Notes: generated by a model from the letters alone, not told the origin. Positions 25,280-33,826 are shown, counted from the first letter of the stretch. The stretch is DNA of 64,000 bases from Actinocatenispora sera (GCF_018324685.1 NZ_AP023354.1:1612001-1676000); one strand, 5' to 3'. A program made the numbers and translations.

Positions 25280-26935
25280 TCAGAGGCGGGCGAGCGCCTC
25301 GCGCAGCGGGTCGAGGCCGATCGAACCGAGGTCGAGCGCGGCGGCGTGGAACGCCTTCAGGTCGAAGTCGGCGCCCTTGCGCGCCTTGGCCTCCTCGCGG
25401 GCGGCGAGCCACATCCGCTCGCCCACCTTGTACGCCGGGGCCTGGCCCGGCCAGCCCAGGTAGCGCAGCAGCTCGAAGCGCAGGAACTCGTCCTCCATCC
25501 GGCAGTGCGCGCGCAGGAACTCCCAGCCCAGCTCCGGGGTCCACGTCTCGCCCTCGTGGAAGCCGGTACCGGCGGGGATCTTCAGCTGCAGGTGCATGCC
25601 GATGTCGATGATGACCCGGGTGGCCCGGAACGACTGCGCGTCCAGCATGCCCAGCCGGGCGCCCGGGTCGGACAGGAAGCCCAGGTCGTCCATCAGCCGC
25701 TCCGCGTACAGCGCCCAGCCCTCGCCGGAGCCGGACACCCAGCACAGCAGCCGCTGCCAGCGGTTCAGCAGCTCCGAGCGGTACACGGTCTGGCCGACCT
25801 GCAGGTGGTGGCCGGGCACGCCCTCGTGGTACACGGTCGTCACCTCGCGCCAGGTGGCGAAGTCCTCGACGCCGTTCGGCACCGCCCACCACATCCGGCC
25901 GGGACGGGCCCAGTCCTCGCTCGGCGGCGTGTAGTAGATCGCGCCGTCCGAGGTCGGCGCGATGCACGCCTCGATCGTGCGCACCGGGTCCGGGATGTCG
26001 AAGTGCACGCCGTCGACCGCCGCGATCGCCTCGTCGGCCTGCCGCTGCATCCACTCCCGGAACGCGTCCTTGCCGGCGATCCGGCGCTTCGGGTCGGCGT
26101 CCAGGGCCGCGGCCGCCTCGACGATCGAGCTGCTGCCGGGCACGATCTGGCCGGCCACCTTGCGCATCTCGGTCTCGATCCGGGCAAGCTCCTGCCAGCC
26201 CCACTCGTACGTCTCGGCCAGGTCGATGCTGGCGCCGAGGAAGTAGCGCGACGCCCGCTGGTACTTCTCCAGGCCGGCCGCGTCCGACTCGGCGGCGCGC
26301 GGCAGCAGGTCCCGGGTCACGAACGCGCCGAAACCGTCGACGGCCTGCCGGGCGCTCGCTGCGGCGGCGGCGAGGCGGGCACCCAGCGTGCCCTCGGCGC
26401 CGACCCGGGCGGCCAGGCCGCCGAAGAAGTCGTCCGTACCGGTCCATTCCTGGTACTGCTCGACGCACGCGGCGAGCTGCCGGCGGGACGCGACCCGGCC
26501 GGCGGCGGCGTCCGCGGACAGCGTCGTACGCAGCTGGTCGAGCGCCCGGGGCAGCTTCTCCAGCCGGGTCGCGACGTTGTTCGCCGCCTCCTCCCCGGCC
26601 AGCGGCATCAGGTCGAACGTCTGCCGCAGCCCGTGCACCGGGCTCGCGATCACGTTCATCTCGCGGTCCTCGCCGGCGTCGGCGATCTCGACCTCCAGGC
26701 CGAGCCGCTCCTGCATCGCCGCCTTGGCCGCGCGTTCCCGCTCGTCCGCCGGCTCGACGCCGGCCAGTTCGGCCAGCACCCGCCGGTTCAGCTCGGCCCG
26801 CGCCGCGTACCCGTCCGGGGTCAGGTCGGGCATTTCGTCGTCGTGGCCGACCACGCCGGCCTCGGTGGCACCGGCCGGATCAAGGGCGGCCCAGTCGTCC
26901 ACGTACCGGTCGGCAATCTCGTCAATACGTCCCAC
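25280..26935 (-). CDS. DUF885 family protein, putative zinc-dependent hydrolase
   Basis: A 551-aa protein of the DUF885 family. The zinc-protease-like motif HEGxPGHH is present ('VYHEGVPGHHLQ', around residue 370) and a downstream Glu/Asp-rich segment 'GEGWALYAERLMDDLG' matches the second conserved block. Members are regarded as M32/M3-like metallopeptidases or carboxypeptidases, but few have been tested. No signal peptide is seen. Single gene on the minus strand. Confidence 0.85.
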   Translation of the reverse strand: MGRIDEIADRYVDDWAALDPAGATEAGVVGHDDEMPDLTPDGYAARAELNRRVLAELAGVEPADERERAAKAAMQERLGLEVEIADAGEDREMNVIASPVHGLRQTFDLMPLAGEEAANNVATRLEKLPRALDQLRTTLSADAAAGRVASRRQLAACVEQYQEWTGTDDFFGGLAARVGAEGTLGARLAAAAASARQAVDGFGAFVTRDLLPRAAESDAAGLEKYQRASRYFLGASIDLAETYEWGWQELARIETEMRKVAGQIVPGSSSIVEAAAALDADPKRRIAGKDAFREWMQRQADEAIAAVDGVHFDIPDPVRTIEACIAPTSDGAIYYTPPSEDWARPGRMWWAVPNGVEDFATWREVTTVYHEGVPGHHLQVGQTVYRSELLNRWQRLLCWVSGSGEGWALYAERLMDDLGFLSDPGARLGMLDAQSFRATRVIIDIGMHLQLKIPAGTGFHEGETWTPELGWEFLRAHCRMEDEFLRFELLRYLGWPGQAPAYKVGERMWLAAREEAKARKGADFDLKAFHAAALDLGSIGLDPLREALARL

Positions 26936-27235
26936 GGCCCGGACAGTACGCGACCGGGCTGCTTCCGCACTCCCCGTTATGGCCTTCCGTTATGGCCGCT
27001 CGGCCGTACCGGAACCGGGTCGATGCCCGACCCGGACGTATGGCCGGGCGGCCGTGCCGGTGCCCGTGCTGGCGACCGACCGGCTCGCCGCGCTGCGCGC
27101 CGAGCACCCGGTCGGACGGCCCGGCAGCTGTTCGGCCGTACCCGGTACGGCCGGCTTGCGGGGCCGACCGCCGGCGGGGCCCGGCTGCGCCGGCGCCTCG
27201 GGCCGGGGGCGGATCGACGCCGACCGGCGGGTGGC

Positions 27236-28273
27236 TCAGCCGCGCCGGCGACCGGTCCACTCCAGCAGCCGTTCGACCGGCCAGGTGTCGACCACCCGGT
27301 CCGGGTCGATGCCGCAGGCCGCGGCGCGGGCACACCCGTACGGCAGCCAGTCGAGCTGGCCGGGCGCGTGCGCGTCGCTGTCGATGGAGAACAGGCAGCC
27401 GGCCTCGATCGCCAGTCGCAGCAACCGTTTCGGCGGGTCCAGCCGCTCCGGCCGGCAGTTGACCTCGATCGCCACGTCGGCCGCCGCCGCGGCGGCGAAC
27501 ACCCGTTCGGCGTCGAAGTCGCTCTCCGGCCGGTGCCGCTTGCCGGTCACCATCCGGCCGGTGCAGTGGCCGAGCACGTCCATCTGCCCCGAGCCGATCG
27601 CGGCGAGCATCCGGCCGGTGACCACGTCCCGGCTGCCGCGCAGTCCACTGTGGAGGCTCGCGACGACGACGTCCAGCTCGGCCAGCAGCGCCGGCTCCTG
27701 GTCCAGCGTGCCGTCCGCGTCGATGTCCACCTCGATGCCGGTCAGCAGCCGGAACGGCGCCACCGCCGGCGCCAGCGCGCGGATCTGGCCCAGCTGGGCC
27801 CGCAGGCGGTCCGCGGACAGGCCGTTCGCCACCGTCAACCGGGGCGAATGGTCGGTGATCGCGAGGTAGTCGTGGCCCAGGTCGATCGCCGCCGCCGCCA
27901 TCTCGGCCAGCGGCGAACCGCCGTCCGACGCGTCGGTGTGGCTGTGCAGGTCACCGCGCAGCAGGGCCCGCAACGCAGCACCGTCCGCGTCGACGGACCG
28001 GCCGGCGGTGGCGAGCAACCGGCGCAGGTACACCGGCTCCTCGCCGCGCAACGACTCGACGATGCAGCGTTCGGTGACCGCGCCGATGCCCGGCAGCTCC
28101 CCGACGGTACCGGCGGCGACCCGCGCGTCGATCTCCCCGGCGTCGAGGTCCGCCACGGTGCCGGCGGCGCGCCGGAACGCGCGCACCCGGTACGTCGCCT
28201 CGCCGGCGCGCTCCAGGAGGAACGCGATGCGCCGCAGATCCGCCACCGGATCGCGCGCCCCCTCCGTACCCAT
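27236..28273 (-). CDS. PHP-domain protein with helix-hairpin-helix N-terminus (PolX-like without polymerase)
   Basis: A 345-aa protein. The N-terminal ~90 residues resemble the HhH 8-kDa region of family X polymerases ('LLERAGEATYRVRAFRRAAGTV', 'LPGIGAVTERCI'). The rest is a PHP phosphoesterase domain with metal ligands in 'GDLHSHTDASDGG', 'LAITDHS', 'EVDIDADG', 'SLHSG', 'HCTGR', 'EVNCRPERL' and 'SIDSDAHAP'. The palm/fingers of PolX are absent, so it may be a stand-alone nuclease or phosphatase. The ~300-bp gap upstream of the DUF885 gene (26936-27235) holds no gene. Confidence 0.83.
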   Translation of the reverse strand: MGTEGARDPVADLRRIAFLLERAGEATYRVRAFRRAAGTVADLDAGEIDARVAAGTVGELPGIGAVTERCIVESLRGEEPVYLRRLLATAGRSVDADGAALRALLRGDLHSHTDASDGGSPLAEMAAAAIDLGHDYLAITDHSPRLTVANGLSADRLRAQLGQIRALAPAVAPFRLLTGIEVDIDADGTLDQEPALLAELDVVVASLHSGLRGSRDVVTGRMLAAIGSGQMDVLGHCTGRMVTGKRHRPESDFDAERVFAAAAAADVAIEVNCRPERLDPPKRLLRLAIEAGCLFSIDSDAHAPGQLDWLPYGCARAAACGIDPDRVVDTWPVERLLEWTGRRRG

Positions 28274-28353
28274 CCGCCGATCCTACGGTCGTCCCGGCTC
28301 CGACGCCCCGCCGACGATCGAGGAGAGCGACGCGCACCGGGCGCCGCCGGGAT

Positions 28354-28508
28354 CGTCGATCCCGGGCTGGCGCCGGTCGGGAGCGTCGTCTTGGCATGGC
28401 CCCCGGTCGGGAGCGTCGATCCCGGGCTGGCGCCGGTCGGGAGCGTCGTCTTGGCATGGCCCCCGGTCGGGAGCGTCGTCTCGGGCTGGCGCCGTCGGGA
28501 GCGTCGAT
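28354..28508. repeat. 60-bp (2 x 30) tandem repeat upstream of mtnA
   Basis: Two identical 60-bp units (28354-28413, 28414-28473) and a partial third. Each is made of two related ~30-bp halves that begin near GGGAGCGTCG. It fills most of the gap between the PHP gene and mtnA, so it lies within or next to the mtnA promoter region. Confidence 0.9.
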
Positions 28509-28650
28509 CATGGAGTTGGGTACGCGAGTCGCGGCCAGGCACGCCGCCGCGACCCCTGATCGACGTGGGTGCCGGCCTCAGGTCCTTGGACTCGGTGGGG
28601 CGAGGGCTCGCCACGGTAGGAGGAGCGGCGGACGCCGGTACGGTGGCAGG

Positions 28651-29853
28651 ATGCGGACGATCGACTGGGTGTCCGACGCGGACGGGCCGGCGATCGAGAT
28701 CGTCGACCAGACCGCGCTGCCGGACACCACCCGGATGTTGCGGCTGCGGACCACCACCGAGGTGGTCGACGCGATCGCGCGCCTGGCGGTACGGGGAGCG
28801 CCGGCGCTCGGCGTCGCCGGCGCGCTCGGCGTGGCCCTCGCCGCCGCCCGCCACGCAACGAGCCCCGCGCCCGCTGCCCGCGACGCAGCCAACGCCGCTT
28901 CCGCCCGCGGCGCCGCGCCCGCTGCCCGCGACGCAGCCAACGCCGCGTTCGGTGACGCGGTCAGCGCGGCGTCGGCTGTCCGTGGCGCACACAGTGCCAC
29001 GTCCGCTGGCCATGACGCACACAGCGCGGCGTCCGCTGTCGGCGACGCGCACAGCGCCGCGTCGGGTCGGGTCGGGGAGCGGTTGGCCGCCGACGTCGAG
29101 GCGCTGCGCCGGGCCCGGCCGACGGCGGTGAACCTGGCTCGCGGGGTGGACCGGGCCGCGGCCCGGATCCCGGCCGGACCGGACGCGGTGCTGGCCGAGG
29201 CGCTGGCCCTGCGGGACGAGGAGATCGCGAGTTCGCAGGCGATGGCCGCCCGGGGTGCCGACCTGGTGACCGAACTCGTCGGCCCGTCGGCACGGCTGCT
29301 GACGCACTGCAACACCGGCGGGCTCGCGACCGTCACCGGGGGTACCGCGCTGGCCGTCGTCACCGAGCTGCACCGGCGCGGGGTGCTGGCCGGGGTGATC
29401 GCGTCGGAGACCCGGCCGCTGTTGCAGGGCGCCCGGCTGACGGCCTGGGAACTGCGGGAGGCGAAGGTACCGTTCCGGGTCGCGGTCGACGGTGCCGGAC
29501 CGTTCCTGATGGCGCGCGGCGAGGTCGACGCGGTGATCCTCGGCGCGGACCGGATCTGCGCCAACGGCGACGTGGTGAACAAGGTGGGCAGCTACGCGCA
29601 TGCGCTCGGTGCCGCGCGCGCCGGCATCCCGTTCCTCGTGGTGGCGCCGGAGTCCACAGTGGACGAGGCGACCGCGACCGGCGCGGACGTACCGATCGAG
29701 GACCGGCCGGCCGGCGAGGTGTTGGCGTTCGCCGGGCACCGCACGACCCCGGACGGTGCCGAGGCGGCGAACCCCGCGTTCGACGTCACCCCGCACGACC
29801 TGATCACCGCGATCGTCACCGACCGCCGCATCATCCGCCCCAGCGTGCGCTGA
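28651..29853 (+). CDS. mtnA: S-methyl-5-thioribose-1-phosphate isomerase
   Basis: A 400-aa enzyme of methionine salvage that converts methylthioribose-1-phosphate to methylthioribulose-1-phosphate. Core motifs: 'LAVRGAPALGVAGALG' (residues 46-60), catalytic Cys in 'LTHCNTGGLATVTGG' and Asp in 'VILGADRICANGDVVNKVGSY'. Unusually, residues ~68-140 are an Ala-rich low-complexity insertion ('AARDAANAA', 'DAHSAASA' repeated) at a place where the family normally has a short loop. The rest is intact, so the enzyme is probably active. The ATG at 28651 follows GGCAGG. Confidence 0.9.
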   Translation: MRTIDWVSDADGPAIEIVDQTALPDTTRMLRLRTTTEVVDAIARLAVRGAPALGVAGALGVALAAARHATSPAPAARDAANAASARGAAPAARDAANAAFGDAVSAASAVRGAHSATSAGHDAHSAASAVGDAHSAASGRVGERLAADVEALRRARPTAVNLARGVDRAAARIPAGPDAVLAEALALRDEEIASSQAMAARGADLVTELVGPSARLLTHCNTGGLATVTGGTALAVVTELHRRGVLAGVIASETRPLLQGARLTAWELREAKVPFRVAVDGAGPFLMARGEVDAVILGADRICANGDVVNKVGSYAHALGAARAGIPFLVVAPESTVDEATATGADVPIEDRPAGEVLAFAGHRTTPDGAEAANPAFDVTPHDLITAIVTDRRIIRPSVR

Positions 29854-29917
29854 TCGAGGGGTGCGCCCACTTCCGCTGCCGATCCCGGAGCCGGGCGGCA
29901 CGCCGGGCCCCTGATCG

Positions 29918-30034
29918 GGTGGCTCGGCGCGGGGGACGGCGGTGAGCTGTGATCCGGTGGCTCGGCGGGGGAGGACGGCGGTGAGCTGTGATCCGGTGGC
30001 TCAGCGGGGGAGGACGGCGGTGAGCTCGGTGCCG
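29918..30034. repeat. 39-bp tandem repeat running into the tyrA 3' end
   Basis: Three copies start at about 29918, 29956 and 29995. The third contains the last codons and stop of tyrA (30001-30034 on the minus strand); the other two are copies of that gene end lying downstream of the stop. This is a local duplication of the gene's 3' terminus. Confidence 0.85.
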
Positions 30035-30975
30035 GTGATGTCGGTGAGCCAGCCGCCGGCGCGGCCGAGTGCCAGCAGGGCGTCCCGCTCGGGCGGTACC
30101 GGGACGGGCCGGCCCGCGGTGGGCGGCCAGTCGGCGCGTACCGCGTGGCCGGTGCCGAACCACGGTTCCAGCGCCGATGCCGACGCCGGCGGGTCGAGCG
30201 CGGCGCGCGCCGCGGTGAGGTCGGCGATCAGCCGGTCGAGGGCGGCGCGTACCGCGGGGGCGTTCGCGGCGCAGATGTCCGCCCACAGCGCGGGTGCGCT
30301 GGCCGCGACCCGGGTACCGTCCGCGAACGATCCGGCCGCCAGGCTGGCCGGTAGCGGCCCGGCAGCCTGCGCGGCGAGCGCGGTGGCGGCGAGGTGGGGC
30401 AGGTGGCTGACCCGGGCGACGGCGTCGTCGTGCTCGGCGGCGGTGGCCGGTACCACCCGGGCGCCGAGCGAGCGCGCGAACTCGGCGACGGCCAGCCAGT
30501 CGGCGAGCACGGTCGGCTCGTCCAGGCACAACACCCAGGGCCGGTCCTCGAACAGCGCGGCGTCGCCGGCGGCGAAGCCGGACAGCTCCCGGCCGGCCAT
30601 CGGATGACCGGCGACGAACCGTACGCCGGCGGGCCGGGCCGCGGCGAGCGCGGGCTGCTTGACCGACGCCACGTCGGTGACGATCCCGGGGTGGCCGGCG
30701 AGGGGGCCGAGCACCGCGGGCAGCGCCGCCGGTGGTACGGCGAGCACGATCAGGTCCGCGCCGTCCGCCGCCGTGGCGGGCGAGTCGTCGATCCGCCAGC
30801 CGCCCGGGGCCGGATCGCCATCCTCCCGCCCCGAGGTGCCGGCCTCGCGGGCGGCGGCGCGGGTGGCCGGGTCGTGGTCGAAGCCGCGGCAGTCGTGACC
30901 GGCGCGGGCGGCGGCGCGCAGGATCGAGCCGCCGATCAGGCCGAGGCCGATCACCGTCACGGTCCGCCGCGTCAC
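30001..30975 (-). CDS. tyrA: Prephenate dehydrogenase
   Basis: A 324-aa NAD(P)-dependent enzyme of tyrosine synthesis that converts prephenate to 4-hydroxyphenylpyruvate. The Rossmann motif 'VIGLGLIGGS' starts at residue 8, followed by 'GFDHDPAT', 'ADLIVLAVPP', 'VTDVASVKQP', the substrate loop 'GHPMAGRELSGF' and His-rich 'AEHDDAVARVSHLPHLAA'. No ACT domain is evident. A GTG at 30975 is used as the start; its ribosome-binding site is weak. Divergent from the beta-propeller gene. Confidence 0.9.
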   Translation of the reverse strand: MTRRTVTVIGLGLIGGSILRAAARAGHDCRGFDHDPATRAAAREAGTSGREDGDPAPGGWRIDDSPATAADGADLIVLAVPPAALPAVLGPLAGHPGIVTDVASVKQPALAAARPAGVRFVAGHPMAGRELSGFAAGDAALFEDRPWVLCLDEPTVLADWLAVAEFARSLGARVVPATAAEHDDAVARVSHLPHLAATALAAQAAGPLPASLAAGSFADGTRVAASAPALWADICAANAPAVRAALDRLIADLTAARAALDPPASASALEPWFGTGHAVRADWPPTAGRPVPVPPERDALLALGRAGGWLTDITGTELTAVLPR

Positions 30976-31029
30976 GCGCAACAGCGTGGCACAGCGGCGC
31001 GTCGCGCGAACCGCTGACCCCGAAGAGGG

Positions 31030-31057
31030 CAGATTGTGACCATACATTCACAATCTG
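31030..31057. promoter_or_regulatory. Perfect operator-like dyad upstream of the secreted beta-propeller gene
   Basis: Ten-base arms CAGATTGTGA (31030-31039) and TCACAATCTG (31048-31057) are perfectly complementary around an 8-bp spacer. The dyad ends 16 bp before the ATG of the beta-propeller gene and about 55 bp upstream of tyrA. It resembles a CRP-type TGTGA...TCACA site, but the spacer is 8 rather than 6 bp. Likely a repressor site; the regulator is unknown. Confidence 0.6.
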
Positions 31058-31073
31058 TTGCTTCGGAGGGTTC

Positions 31074-32411
31074 ATGCGAGCGTCGATCAGCCTCCTGACG
31101 AGGCGGCGTACGGCCGTCCGGCCGACCGGCACGCGCCGGAAGGCCAGCGGGCGCGTGGCGTTCGCCTCCCGGTTGCGTCCGGCGCGCCGGGCCGGCGTCC
31201 GCGGGGCCGGCGTGCGCGGAACCGGCGTGCGCGGAACCGGCGTGCGCGGAACCGGCGTGCGTGGGGCCGCGGCGGCCGTCGCCGCCGGGGTGACCTTGGT
31301 GCTCGCCGGTACCGCGCCGGCGGGCGCCGCGACCGCGACGGTGTCGGCGACCCCGCAGTCCGCCACGCCGGGGTTCGACGACCAGGTCCGGGCCGTCGCG
31401 TACAGCGGGGACACGATCTACCTCGGCGGCTCGTTCACCGTCGCGGTGGCGAACGGCAGGCGGGTCGCGCGCGGGTACGTGGCCGCGGTCGACGCCGCGA
31501 CCGGCGCGCTGACCGGCTGGGCGCCGGCGGTGAACGGTCCGGTCACCGCCCTGGCGGTCAGCGGCGGCTCGGTCTACCTGGGCGGCTCGTTCACGACCGT
31601 CGGCGGCCGGGCGCACCGGCACCTGGCCAGGGTCGCCGCCGCCGGCAGCGGCGCGGTCGACGACACGTTCCGGCACAGCACCTCCACCGCGCCGAACGCG
31701 CTCACCGTCGCCCGCGGCCGGCTGTACGCGGGCGGTACGTTCCGCAGCGTGGACGGGGCCAGCCGCGCGCACGCGGCCGCCTTCGACCTGTCCGGCAACA
31801 CCCTGGACGCCTCGTTCCGGCCCGACCTGGACGGCACCGTCCACAGCATCGCGGTGTCCGGCTCCCGCGTGTACCTGGGCGGTACGTTCGGCGCGGTCGA
31901 CGGTGCCGGCGGGCACGCCCGGCTCGCCGCGGTCTCCGCCACGACCGGTGCGCTCGACACCGGCTTCGCCGGCCACGCCGGGTACGCCGTGCATCACGTC
32001 ACGATCGCCGGCGACACCGTGTACGCGGCGATGGCCGGTCCCGGCGGCCGGCTCGCGTCGTACGACCGGTCCGGCCGGCTCCGCTGGACGCTGACCGCGG
32101 ACGGCGACCTGTCCGACGTGACGGTGCTGGACGGGGTGGTCTACGCCGGCGGGCACTTCGATCACGCGTGCACCACCGCGCGGGTGGCGAACACCAACGG
32201 CGACTGCCTGGACGGCAACCAGCGCCGGCAGAAGCTGTTCGCCGCCGATTCGTCCGGGCGGCTGCTCGGCTGGGCGCCGCAGGCCAACTCGACGGTCGGG
32301 GTGATCGTGCTGGCCGCGTCGGCGTCCCGGCACTCGCTCGCGGTGGGCGGCGCGTTCACCACGTTCGGCGACACGCTGGCCAAGTCCCGATTCGCCCAGT
32401 TCGCCCGCTGA
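31074..32411 (+). CDS. Secreted beta-propeller-like protein with delta-60-type repeats
   Basis: A 445-aa exported protein. A membrane-crossing signal segment ('AAAAVAAGVTLVLAGTAPAGAA', residues ~64-85) is followed by about seven repeats with the pattern 'VYLGGSFTTVGG' / 'LYAGGTFRSVDG' / 'VYLGGTFGAVDG', characteristic of delta-60 or Kelch-like propellers in cell-surface proteins. Unusually, about 60 residues precede the signal, including four VRGTG-type pentapeptides encoded by a 15-bp DNA repeat. RBS GGAGGG sits before the ATG at 31074. Function unknown; probably extracellular binding. Confidence 0.8.
   Translation: MRASISLLTRRRTAVRPTGTRRKASGRVAFASRLRPARRAGVRGAGVRGTGVRGTGVRGTGVRGAAAAVAAGVTLVLAGTAPAGAATATVSATPQSATPGFDDQVRAVAYSGDTIYLGGSFTVAVANGRRVARGYVAAVDAATGALTGWAPAVNGPVTALAVSGGSVYLGGSFTTVGGRAHRHLARVAAAGSGAVDDTFRHSTSTAPNALTVARGRLYAGGTFRSVDGASRAHAAAFDLSGNTLDASFRPDLDGTVHSIAVSGSRVYLGGTFGAVDGAGGHARLAAVSATTGALDTGFAGHAGYAVHHVTIAGDTVYAAMAGPGGRLASYDRSGRLRWTLTADGDLSDVTVLDGVVYAGGHFDHACTTARVANTNGDCLDGNQRRQKLFAADSSGRLLGWAPQANSTVGVIVLAASASRHSLAVGGAFTTFGDTLAKSRFAQFAR
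31197..31264. repeat. 15-bp in-frame tandem repeat in the beta-propeller gene
   Basis: Units of GGAACCGGCGTGCGC and close variants repeat four to five times, encoding VRGTG/VRGAG pentapeptides in the n-region ahead of the signal segment. The period is a multiple of three, so the frame is kept when copy number changes. Confidence 0.85.
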
Positions 32412-32536
32412 CCGGCGCCGTCGTCGGGGCCGCCCGCCGTGCGGTACGGCCCCGGTACGCTTCGGTCTGGGAGGTCCGCACCGAGTGGCATCGGCGCCGA
32501 CGATCCGTTCTGCACGGGGCTCCAAGGGAGGTGGGC

Positions 32537-33199
32537 ATGGTCGAGCGCAGCCAGCGGCCGGACGGGTCGGACGACCCCGCCGGCTGGGCGCCACCGGACA
32601 CGCCGCCCTCGTCGTACGGGGCGGGGCTCGCCGCCACCGACCGCCCGGCCGACGGCGCCGGCACCCACCCGGCGCCGGTCCCGGCCGGCCCGACGGGCTG
32701 GCCGGCGCGGCGGCCCTGGCCGGCCGCCGGACGCCCCGCGGGCGGCCTGCCGGCTCCCGCCGCCTACCCGACCGGGCACCGTCGCCCCGGCCCGCCGCCC
32801 GGCTGGGACGGCCCGGGGCCGGCGTGGCCGGCACCCGGCCCGCATGCCGGGAGGCCGGGGTGGCCGCGTCCCGGGGTGCCGTGGACGCCGGCGGCCATCC
32901 CCCCGCCCCGGCCGTACTATCGCGAACCGCACCCGATCCGGGCCCGCGCGGTGTGGGCCGGGATCGGTTCGACCGTCGTCTGGTTCGGCATGTTCGCCGC
33001 GATCAGCTGGTCCGCCCGGGCGTACGCGTGGAGCGCGCTCGGCGCCGCCGCGCTCGCCCTGCTGGCCGCCCTCGCGCTGCTGCGGTACGGCGACCGCGGT
33101 GTCGCGGTCGGTGTGGCCGCCACCGCCGGCTGCTGTCTCGGTATTGCCGGGATCGTGACGGTCGTCAGCGCTTTCACCGGGCACTGGCTGCTTTGGTGA
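32537..33199 (+). CDS. Proline-rich membrane protein of unknown function
   Basis: A 220-aa protein. Residues 1 to ~130 are Pro/Gly/Ala-rich and disordered; the C-terminal ~85 residues hold three membrane helices ('AVWAGIGSTVVWFGMFAAISW', 'ALGAAALALLAALALL', 'AGCCLGIAGIVTVVSAF'). The layout matches actinobacterial DUF4190-like proteins. No function can be assigned. The ATG at 32537 has GGGAGG 6 bases upstream. Confidence 0.7.
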   Translation: MVERSQRPDGSDDPAGWAPPDTPPSSYGAGLAATDRPADGAGTHPAPVPAGPTGWPARRPWPAAGRPAGGLPAPAAYPTGHRRPGPPPGWDGPGPAWPAPGPHAGRPGWPRPGVPWTPAAIPPPRPYYREPHPIRARAVWAGIGSTVVWFGMFAAISWSARAYAWSALGAAALALLAALALLRYGDRGVAVGVAATAGCCLGIAGIVTVVSAFTGHWLLW

Positions 33200-33227
33200 T
33201 TTCGCCGCGCTGTTCCGTTGCACCCTC

Positions 33228-33394
33228 TAGGGTCTGTTTCGGAGTCCCGCGTGCCGGCTGCGGCGGCCCCGTTTGCCCGCTCGCGGCGTTGTCGGACAGC
33301 CCGTGTGCAAGCCCGGCACACGAACTGCCCTCCGCCTTGCGAGCAGACAAACGGGACTCGCCTCGCTCGGCCGGGGGCTCCGAAACAGACCCTA
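33228..33394. mobile_element. MITE-like element, 163 bp with 15-bp terminal inverted repeats and TA flanks
   Basis: GGGTCTGTTTCGGAG at 33230-33244 is the exact complement of CTCCGAAACAGACCC at 33378-33392. Both ends are flanked by TA (33228-33229 and 33393-33394), the target duplication of IS630/mariner-type transposases. A second, imperfect inverted pair lies inside (CCCGTTTG type). There is no coding capacity, so it would need a transposase supplied in trans. Confidence 0.75.
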
Positions 33395-33661
33395 AGGTCG
33401 CGGTTCTGGGGAGGTCCTGCGCGGGGGTGCCGGCTGGCAGGAACGTCGCGCCGGGCGCGGCGGCCTTTCCCGTGCGGACCTCGCGGACCGCTATTCGGAG
33501 GTGTCAGTGGAACGGCCGTGTCCGGCCGGCACCGCGACGGACGGTACCGGAACCAACCCGGCAGGTTGCCGGATGCGTACCCACCGTGTGGGGTCGACTG
33601 CAAAACCGCGCCCGGACTTGACGCTGGCCGCGCCGGCCCGGCACATTCGCGGCATGCCCCC

Positions 33662-33826
33662 ATGAAGTTGCAGCGGCTCGACCCTGAGCGGCGACGCCGG
33701 CGACTGCAGCTGCTCGCCGAGCTGTCCGACGCGAAGGCACTGCGGGACCGGGTCGCCCCCCGCCGGGCCCAGGTCGACCGGCTGCGCGAACTGATCGCCA
33801 CCCGCCGCCGCCGCGAGGCCGTCTAG
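33662..33826 (+). CDS. Small Arg-rich hypothetical protein
   Basis: A 54-aa highly basic helical peptide ('MKLQRLDPERRRRRLQLLAELSDAKALRDRV...'). The ATG at 33662 has no obvious ribosome-binding site. The heptad-like spacing suggests a coiled coil. It may be a real small gene or chance; no homologue is recognised. The following 33827-34190 holds a hairpin (arms 33997-34004 and 34013-34020) and a TACGAT box near 34027 but no gene. Confidence 0.35.
   Translation: MKLQRLDPERRRRRLQLLAELSDAKALRDRVAPRRAQVDRLRELIATRRRREAV

Noticed and set aside
31030-31057. CRP/GlxR binding site
   Set aside because: The TGTGA and TCACA halves are 8 bp apart instead of 6, so a CRP-type dimer would not fit; kept only as an unassigned dyad.
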